From Phallus indusiatus (taxonomy: Eukaryota > Basidiomycota > Agaricomycetes > Phallales > Phallaceae): a stretch of DNA of 64,000 nucleotides. The notes below the pieces were generated by a model. It ran no database searches. It was not told the DNA's origin and saw only the letters and a program-made list of their open reading frames with translations. Position numbers and translations under genes: made by a program. Position 1 is the first letter of the stretch. Every line of letters starts with the position of its first letter. Location: contig JAQFWX010000025.1 in assembly GCA_027605045.1 (NCBI GenBank), positions 62,001-126,000 of the forward strand. The letters run 5' to 3'. Shown one piece after another: positions 56,030-64,000 of this stretch.

Positions 56030-57415
56030 GCCTGCGTACGTTTTGGTCGGTCCGTACGCTTGGTGTTGGTATATACGGATTTTCGCTGACCACGAGATTT
56101 AACATACCAACCAGCTCGTATCAATAGCAATGTCGTTCTGGCAAGTCGCAGACTTCTCTAAGAAGTGGCGAATGATTCCTTGTTGTTGTGGATCTCCGAA
56201 GATCGACGTTATAATGTTTGATAGCGTTTTTCACAGCGTTCATTTATGTTGCCCAAGAAAGTGTGACGTGCTTCTTAGTGTTGTTGTCGGACCATTGTGG
56301 TTTCATATCAGGTGGTTAGCATCCTTTAGCGTCGCGGCACTTGCGAGTCTAGCTTAACGACTGTGGCCCTCAAATCTCGACCCTGGAAATTACGCTCACA
56401 AGTTTACCACCCCCTCCGATTGCCAAAGTTCGGAGTAAACGTTCGGCAGTCTATTTTTAGGTCACGCCATACTTTTTCTTCCTACCAATTCAATGAAACT
56501 CCGGTAAATCCCTCGCACCCAACACCTACTCCATCCTTTTCTATCCATGTTTGCTATCTCTGAAAATGAATACACGACGCTCAGAAACACCTCTGAAACT
56601 TGAGCCTCATGGCCCATTTTTTGACGTCCATTGAATTATTGATCACCTCCACGTGCGATCCTGAATCGGCGAAGAGATGCCGGCAGGGCCCTTGGCTCTT
56701 AAACCCATGCCCACTTTGATTAAGCTCGTTTCCGAGATTCAACCAATTTTTCTTCAGAACATGCTTATCGCAATCTTCGAGAAATTTGGTGACCTCTTGA
56801 ATGAGCATCTTAACGGTATGCACATACGTACCATTTTCTACTTATATTTGACTGATGTCTAGACAGTCATGTGCCTGGAAGTTATTTCATGACACATTCC
56901 GTTGTACATTTATGGAATTAGAAGTCCACAAGCCGAACCTTGAGGATCATATTTTTATCCTTCCGAAGCGTCTTGGTTGGCCGAAACGTAAAGAGCGTTC
57001 CCGAATCCCGTATCGAGCCCATCTTGCTTTAATAAAGTGCCTCTCTAGGGGGTGCGTGTTATGCTGCGTCATATAAAATGTGGCTGAGTCATTGTAGATG
57101 ATAGGTAGCGATATTTTCTGAATAAGGTAAGTTGCTCCTTGTATGCATGTACTTACATACGCATCTCATCATGTGCTTTTTTAGCCGGCATTCCCTTGCT
57201 GACTAGCCGTAACTCGCTGCCACCTTTTCGATCTTCAAGTTATAAAAGTGCCGGCCGAATTCAAAGTTTCCTGTCTAGTCCAATTACCTTCCCCACGTTC
57301 AAATTACGTCTGCCGCCATTCGCTTCTTTTCTTCATGTTCTTCGCTTTGAGTCGACCCAAAATATCTTAGGTATATATTGGCCTTCAAATTCTCCGTCCT
57401 CTGTTTGTGACTTCG
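56030..57415. other. intergenic, no firm gene
   Basis: About 1.4 kb. One weak candidate on the plus strand starts at 56677 (MPAGPLALKPMPTLIKLVSE), splices with donor gtatgc near 56816 and acceptor ctag near 56864, and stops at 56921, giving about 65 residues. I do not regard it as proven. The rest shows nothing recognisable. The final part carries the transporter promoter. Confidence 0.4.
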
Positions 57416-59848
57416 ATGGACTCGCCACCTCACTACCTTCCTGGGACGAATACACCCAAAACTTTTCACGACACAGACCGTTCCGATGATGATGCCATCA
57501 TCTACGTTGACTGGGATGGCCCAAAGTAAGCTCTTGCTGCATGCTCAGAACTATTGGTTGAGCTAACAGTGTACTCCCTTCTGCTCAGTGACCCGAATAA
57601 TCCTTTGAATTGGTCAAAGACTCGAAAATGGATCATCAATGCCATCGGTGGTGCATTTCTAACACTAGTGTGGGTTTTAGGTTGTTAATTCTCCTTATCC
57701 TTGCTTGCTGACAATAACTTCTCGCAGAGGCATGGCTAATTCAGGTTATGCGATCTCCCAACCATCGCTGGAGCAAGGTACTTCGTTCAGTGTTCAACGA
57801 CTTAGACAGAATTTATATTCAAGATAGCTCTTCACGTATCCGATGGAACTGCATCCTTGGGAGTTGTGGTATTCACGATCGCTTTTGGAATGGCGCCACT
57901 GGTCTTGGCACCCTTCTCAGAAACATATGGAAGATTACCCGTATATATTTCTTCTGCTGTCTTGTTCTGGATTTCGTTCCTCCCCGTTCCTCTGGCCAAG
58001 GTAATTATCTCTTTTCATATAATTACATTGACTATAACGCCGAGTAATTCTTTAAAGAACATCGGGACGGTATTGGTTGCAAGATTCTTCTGCGGTGTTG
58101 GGGGATCAACTTCCGTTTCTATTGTTGGGGGTATGTTGGCCGATATTTGGCAGACGCACGAGCGTGGTCTTCCCATGGTATTTCTTTGAAAATAGCACAA
58201 ATTCTAATTATATGCTCACACGATGATTATAGGCCATTTTTTCCTATGTAGCCTTTGCTGGGACAGGTTTGGGGCCTGTGGCGTTTGGATACATAGAACT
58301 AGCTTTGGGGTATAAATTTGTCAACTGGATACTGTTCGGTCTATCGGGTTTGATGACGCTCCTCCTGGTAGTTTTCTCAAAGGAGACGAGGAGTACGTGG
58401 AAAATAACACCTGGCTTTGATTTGCATCTGATTTCATGCTGAAGGTTCGGTGCTTCTGATTAGAAAGGCGAAGCGTCTCCGACGTGAGACGGGAAACCAG
58501 AACTACCGCACCAAAGCTGAAGAAGAACGCTCATCTCTCCGGAAATTAATTGGTATCTCGTTATCACGTCCAGTCAGGTTATTATGCCGGGAGCCAGTAC
58601 TTTTGTCCTATACTGTGCGTCTTTGTGAATTTGTTTGCTAACGTACTGATGTTAACATTACCTGGTGTATTTTGGTCTAGTTGTGGATGACATACGCGTA
58701 CGTACTTTTAGATATGAGTAACTGCACTAATAGTCATGCCTGACTTGCAGCTGGGGAATCCGTGAGGACATAACCATGTTATTCAACAGCTAATCGCTAA
58801 CCTCCCTTGAAGTATATTTGATGTTACAGGCTATTCCAATTGTTTTCACTGAGCTGTACAACTTCAACTCTGGGGAGAATGGGCTTATGTTCATGGGTCA
58901 GATTATCGGTCCGACTGTTGGTTTGGGTAAGGGTTATTTTCGATAAGCCTCTAAGATATGCCTACCATATACTGCTCAAGCTATGAATTATGCGTGTGAC
59001 AAGCTGTACTACAAAAACGTTGCCAAAAAAGGACCTGAAGCGCGACTATATATTGCCATGATTTCGGGCGTACTTCTTCCAGGTGGTGAGTGCAACAAAC
59101 AAAGTGTTTGAATTCCGTATGAAACGTTTATCAGGTTGTTGGATGTATGGTATGTATATTTCAATGTTACTAAAACTGACAAGCTAAGGCTTGCAAAGCT
59201 TGGACAAGTACGAAGACCATCTCGTGGGTTGTTCCTGCTATTGCTATTTGCGTCATATATGCGGCTGTGAGCGCCTTTTTCATTGCAAATTTTATCCTTG
59301 ACTCACGTTTTTAACCATAGATGTTCGGAATTTAGTGGGTTCATTTCACCTTTATTCGAATTATTGTTTGTTTAAACTCTTGATGAAACCCAGCACTGCT
59401 TGTTTCAATTACGTGAGTGTTTCTATTTGGTTGACCACAAGCTATCCGACAACTGATTCTATAGATCACCGACTCGTATTCCATTTATGCGTCGAGTGCA
59501 ATTGGAGGACAATCCGCTGTCCGATTAACATCCGGTGCACTGTTCACCGTTTTAGCAGAACCTTTGTACAATCGTCTGGGAATTCATATGGCAGGAACTT
59601 TGCTTGCTGCTTTAAGTACGGCTAATTGAGACTCATTGATTTATTCCCTACCTTAACTCGTATGTACAGGTACGGTATTCGCAGTGACCCCATTTATTCT
59701 GTATTATTATGGTGCAACGATACGAGCCAAGTCTCCTTTCGCGAAAAAACTGGCTGCTCTAGACGAGTTGAAACGGTCACGATCCAAGGGTACTGACGAC
59801 GATCGAACCATGAGTCCGGGAAGTACGAGAAAGGCGGAAGTAGTATAG
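57416..59848 (+). CDS. MFS transporter, DHA1 drug:H+ antiporter type
   Basis: A 12-helix plasma-membrane exporter of the polyamine/multidrug DHA1 group. ATG 57416 gives MDSPPHYLPGTNTPKTFHD and an acidic cytosolic start. The typical DPNNPLNWSKTRKWIINAIG precedes helix 1. Later exons read ANSGYAISQPSLEQ, LGVVVFTIAFGMAPLVLAPF, SETYGRLPVYISSAVLFWIS (motif A region), VARFFCGVGGSTSVSIVGGM, LADIWQTHERGLPM, then VAFAGTGLGPVAFGYIELAL (motif C-like). After the charged central loop: AIPIVFTELYNFNSGENGLM, YIAMISGVLLPGGCWMYAWT, YSIYASSAIGGQSAVRLTSG, and GALFTVLAEPLYNRLGIHMA. The C-terminus is SPGSTRKAEVV. More than ten introns; boundaries around 58700-59450 are the least certain. No biosynthetic genes lie nearby, so the substrate is unknown. 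Confidence 0.9.
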
Positions 59849-61578
59849 GAAATTTGTGGTGGGTCACTGTTTACTCTTTACAACAATATAGATTTCTTTT
59901 TTGTCATGCAAACCATATCACGCCAAGCACAAGAGATGTGCATTGGGTAATTGGTACATCCGATCCCATTATATGTATATAGTAAAATGCGGCTAGATCA
60001 CTATCTCGTCTGATTAATCTGGCTGACAGTGCTACCTACCAATAGCAAAGTTACCATAGTAGTCGTTTTCTACTCACGTCTTCGGAGCGAATTCTGAATA
60101 CCGAATCCTTACACGAGATCTTTGCCTTCAGTGGGATTTGAATTGGAACAACATTAAGCTTTAATGTAAAAAATTTCTACCGCTTATAACTTTCGCCTGT
60201 CATTGCCCACGAATGTCATTAGACTGACGTCGAGAAGTCTTGAGAAGTCTTGAGAAGTCTGTACTCGGAGTGATTCATCATGGAGCCTTTTAATTCAAGT
60301 AGTCTAGGCCGGAAACCTAGATTAGACGGCTGTTAACGACATGCGAGAGGCTATTAGAGGCTATTGAGCTCATTTTATTGTATATCGGAGATTACTCCGC
60401 GTCGGACGTCAGACATTGAACTAACAATACAGTCTAATCAATGAACATAAGAGCGGGAACTATTATGGAGCTGGTCCTTCGAGAAGGCGCTTCAGTCTTA
60501 GTGTCTGGAAGATTAATACATAAATCTCTTTGGCGTACAGATGGATCTATAACGTCACTCTTGATGTAGACATAAATAGACCGGATAGGAATTGCGTAAT
60601 ACTTCCGTCATAGAGTCGACTTCCAACATGGACTCCATAAACCATTTTTGACGGTTACAAATTTTTCCCTATAGTGATTGAAATTGATCATTCAACGCGC
60701 CACAAATACGCGAACTAGGGTAGCGCTAAAATGCATACACCAGTGATCTCTTCCCTGTATATGTGAGTCGGCATCTGCTCAAGCCATTTAATGCTACGAA
60801 AAGACCGGGATTTATTCCCTATGTCAGCCAATCCAGAGAAACGAACGTACATGCGTTGAGCTGATAAACAGCAGGTTGCTTATATTTAAGACCACTGATT
60901 GCTAGACTCTACGAGAATCTATTACATGTTGAAGATGGAACTCGACTCTCGACATACGATATATAAATCCTGAACATTCTTCGCAGATAAGATGACCTCT
61001 AAGAGAAAGAGGCAACGTAAATCATCTATAGCACTGGTCGTCGATCTCGAGACATCAATCAGCGATGTTACCAGTGGCCTTTAACAAAGATCTTCGCGTG
61101 AGATGCATCATCAAAATGTTCATCATTTACCAGGCAAGAGTTAAGCGGCCACCATTTTTGTTTCCGTGTCCGTGTCAGGACATTCCTCTTCTTCTGGCAA
61201 AATCGACGATCAGGATAAACGGCAAGCATCATACAGCTGATAGCGGGTGATTCTGTCATAGTCATATTATGTCCTTTGTCAGTTTGCATAATGTAACCTT
61301 GCAGTATCGTGTAGAAACATCTTTGTAGTATGGCTTGGGTCATTGGCGGCCTGAGCATTATGTGCATACCCCGCGACTGTTGCCCAGATTAGGCTATTGG
61401 CGCCTGGGCTATGATGCCGGTCGAAACGAACGTCTTGGAACGATTGTGGTCCAAAACTTCAGTAGACAGTGGACAGCTGTCAGACACTGAGTAGTGCGAT
61501 AGGAAGCAACGAACAAAGTGCGTTACGTCACGCGCATTCCCCCGCTTCATTCAACACCCTTCCTCGCCACATAGGACG
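59849..61578. other. intergenic, no gene recognised
   Basis: About 1.7 kb with short tandem copies: gagaagtct three times at about 60230-60260 and gaggctatt twice at about 60345-60365. The frames at 61065-61250 (+) and 61068-61367 (-) overlap each other and show no domain. Confidence 0.5.
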
Positions 61579-63577
61579 ATGGAAGGCGATGATCGTTCGA
61601 AAAGCCTGGAATCAAGAGATTCGCTCGGAAACTCGGAAGATACCCTCGCGAGTCTGAATTCATGCGTAGAGACAACACCACTTCTCGGACAACGCACTCA
61701 ACAAACTAATAACGCTGCTCTTCCCGAGCTGCAGATCTTTGTTTTGTTATTCATCCTTTTGCCAGAATCAATTGCCTCGACTCTTATTTATCCTTTCGTA
61801 GTTCAGGTAAGAAATTTTATCAAAAAGAAATTATCATCACCCAAATTAACCCCATTGGTGAATAAGCTCGTGCGAGACCTCAACATAGTCAAGGGTAATC
61901 CGGCTGCAGTAGGATATTATTCTGGGCTAATAGTTCGCCTCGATAGCATATATTCACATTTCATTCAAGTTGCTCATTTCTCGCTCGTCTAGGAGTCGTG
62001 CTTTTACATCACGGAGGCAATAGCTGTATTCTTCTGGGCCCGAACTTCTGATCAAATTGGCAGAAAACCTGTATTGCTTTTTGGCTCGCTGTCATTGGCT
62101 ATAGCTTTGCTTGCCTTTGGTTTCTCAACGACTCTTTGGAGCGTCATGGCTAGTCGTGCACTACAAGGCACGTTCTTGGTAGTGACCCCTTTCTTCTTCT
62201 TTCCATTTCCTGATACGTATCTGTTTAGGTGCTTTGAACGGAAATATCGGCGTAGCAAGAGCAATGCTTTCTGAAGTAAAGAAAAGACTACTTTTATTCT
62301 TTCTGTTAGTTGAATCGCGGCGTATTAGGTTACAAATGAGAGCAACAGAGCATGGGCCTTCTCGTTTACACCAGTCATGTAAGCACAGATTTTTATGCTG
62401 AACAGGACATATATTGATACGTATATAAGATGGGCTACAGGGGCCACTTTAGGGTTTGTTTTATCTTATTTTTAGGTCGGTTAACTAAAAGAATATCAGT
62501 CCCGTCATCGGAGGTTCCCTGTCCAAACCGGCAGAACGTTTCTCTCTCTTTTCCAGCCACTTCTGGAGAACATATCCATATCTGCTTCCTACTTTCGCAG
62601 CTGCATCGTTTTCTCTCACAGCATTTTTCCTGTCTCTTTTTTGTATCCGTGAAGTAAGTTTTGCATACATATGTTATCTAGCATCCATGTCACCAAGTTT
62701 CATGTTCTCACTAGACGCGAAAAAACATGCTCAAGCAATACTTGATCAGAGTCTTAGGCCGTAAAAAGCTCTTCGATAGAACAGCGACTTCGAGCAACAC
62801 CAATGACTTGAATTCTCCCGCTCCGCCGTCTTCGGACACGATCAAGTTATCACTGTTGTGGAACAGACACTTACTTTCTATTCTTTTTAACCACGCATTA
62901 TTAGCACTACTAGACCAATCCTACATCGCACTATTAGCAGTCTTTCTGGCAACTCCCATCACTTCTGGCGGACTAGGATTCACACCATCACAAATAGGCA
63001 TTTTGTTAGGGGCAACAGGTTTGTTCCATGGCATACTACAGCCTTTCTGTTTTGCACGTCTGTATCATAAAATGGATCCGAAACGCTTATACGCCATCTG
63101 CATGATCATGACTGTCCCTGCTTATGCTTGTTTTCCAGTAATCAATGGCTTGGCTAGAATCTGGGGACTCGACTCACCTATTATTTGGGTCGCCATTGTG
63201 CTTCAAGCCATCTTACTTCTCCCCACATACACAGCTTTCAGTGCCATGTTTATATTTATATCTTGCGCTGCTCCGACAAAGGATTTGACAGGGACCACAA
63301 ACGGTATTGCACAAACAGTCTTTTCCTCAATGGGTGCAATAGGACCAGCAGGGGTAACCGTAAGATTATTACAAACCAATTTGAAATCTAGAAAACGTTC
63401 CTGAAATATATCTGTCAGTCTTTATTTGCAGCCTCACACGAGAAACAATTATTGGGCGGGCATCTCGTTTACCTGATCATGTGCACAATAGGATGTTTTT
63501 CCGGACTTTCAGCTCACTATATACTACCGGAGAAGCCAGGGGAAGAAGTTCAACAGGACCACCGGGCCGATGACTGA
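61579..63577 (+). CDS. MFS transporter, ZIFL/TetA-like general group
   Basis: A second, unrelated major-facilitator protein. ATG 61579 gives MEGDDRSKSLESRDSLGNSE, a short acidic cytosolic tail with TPLLGQRTQ before helix 1 (LQIFVLLFILLPESIASTLI). Next: GNPAAVGYYSGLI, ESCFYITEAIAVFFWARTSD, QIGRKPVLLFGSLSLAIALL (motif A, DxxGRKPxLL), GFSTTLWSVMASRALQ, GALNGNIGVARAMLSE, and WATGATLGPVIGGSLSKPAE, a motif-C-like segment before PYLLPTFAAASFSL. The second half: LLWNRHLLSILFNHALLALL, TPSQIGILLGATGLFHGILQ, LTGTTNGIAQTVFSSMGAIG, then LGGHLVYLIMCTIGCFSGLS, ending DHRADD at stop 63575-63577. This order is that of the fungal proteins related to plant ZIF-like and bacterial TetA carriers. At least six introns. 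Confidence 0.9.
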
Positions 63578-64000
63578 GTGCTAAGGATTGGTATAAGTTT
63601 TTTGTTCGTGTAATCTTAGTATCAGCATATTCTCAGATATGTCAAATGTCTAAATGATGGATGTGGATCGGAATAACGTATTTTACCTTGAGCTTCTTGT
63701 CTAAGCGGCGCCAAAAGGGTTATTGAATAAAGTCCATCAAAAATATGTCACTTGCTGTAAGACGCTCCTTCCGCTATACTTAGGTTCGACACAAGTGTCA
63801 TTTGGCCGGCTGGCTAGAAATAACAAACCGGTAACTCAATAGCTAATAGTGGCTCCAGCTCGAACGCCGGTACCTCAGGCTATTAGTAGTAGCGAAGGTG
63901 AACTTCAGGAATTCAAATTTATTGGCGGAACTAGCAAAAACCTTATACATATCTAGTGCTTAATTGGAACGCCAATTAGCGCCACATTGGTGAGCGCAGT
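63578..64000. other. right-end flank, no gene recognised
   Basis: 423 bp to the window edge without coding structure. It includes two similar stretches with cggtaactcaatagctaa and ggtacctcaggctattag near 63828-63890. A gene could begin beyond the edge. Confidence 0.45.

Noticed and set aside
57416..63577. The two MFS genes as a tandem duplication
   Set aside because: Their motifs and loop lengths belong to different MFS groups (DHA1 versus ZIFL/TetA-like).
1..64000. CRISPR arrays, rRNA operons, bacterial operons or secondary-metabolite cluster
   Set aside because: No direct-repeat/spacer array or rRNA sequence was seen, genes are spliced and unrelated in function, and no synthase or P450 genes accompany the transporters.

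Overview
The window is a 64-kb piece of nuclear DNA from a filamentous basidiomycete, most likely an agaricomycete. Genes are split by many 45-75 nt GT-AG introns. The proteins are eukaryotic (TOM22, EPL1, SAS10, RAD4, TRM61, TAD3, RPN13, COQ5). One gene belongs to DUF6534, a membrane-protein family expanded in Agaricomycetes, and another has a CorA type common in that group. All functional calls were made by reading splice-joined frames by eye; no database search was possible.

Layout, left to right. 0-5 kb: a doubtful minus-strand gene, a mitochondrial enoyl-CoA hydratase (+) and the rRNA-processing factor FCF2 (+). 5-9.6 kb: a doubtful small gene, a heavily split DUF6534 membrane protein (-) and TOM22 (-). 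10-13 kb: a Zn(II)2Cys6 transcription factor (+), convergent with EPL1 of the NuA4 acetyltransferase (-), followed by SAS10/UTP3 (-). 20-29 kb: a CorA-type metal transporter, a long-chain acyl-CoA synthetase, RPN13 and a small possibly secreted protein, all (+). 29.2-35.1 kb: a gene-free transposon island with two Helitron 3' ends (one with a piece of helicase), a solo LTR with a perfect 5-bp target duplication, a TA-flanked MITE and a GC-rich repeat family. 35-44 kb: exonuclease REX1 (+), a ZRG17-like CDF zinc transporter (+), an orphan ORF and TRM61 (-). 44-49 kb: a PAS-domain protein (+) and COQ5 (+). 49.5-56 kb: RAD4/XPC (-), a small unknown protein (-) and, only 10 bp away head to head, a gene that joins a SET domain to the tRNA deaminase subunit TAD3 (+). 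57-64 kb: two unrelated MFS transporters (+).

The genes do not form one pathway or a secondary-metabolite cluster. This is ordinary housekeeping synteny interrupted by one repeat island. Loose functional groupings are ribosome and RNA maturation (FCF2, SAS10, REX1, TRM61, TAD3), mitochondrial function (enoyl-CoA hydratase, TOM22, COQ5) and metal transport (CorA, CDF).

Most worth a second look: the SET-TAD3 fusion with an apparent GC-AG intron; the acyl-CoA synthetase, whose frame is only continuous if a one-nucleotide exon is used and whose catalytic motifs are altered; the 10-bp spacing of two divergent start codons; and the fully delimited mobile elements in the island. I found no CRISPR, rRNA or convincing tRNA genes, and no clearly new multi-gene system.
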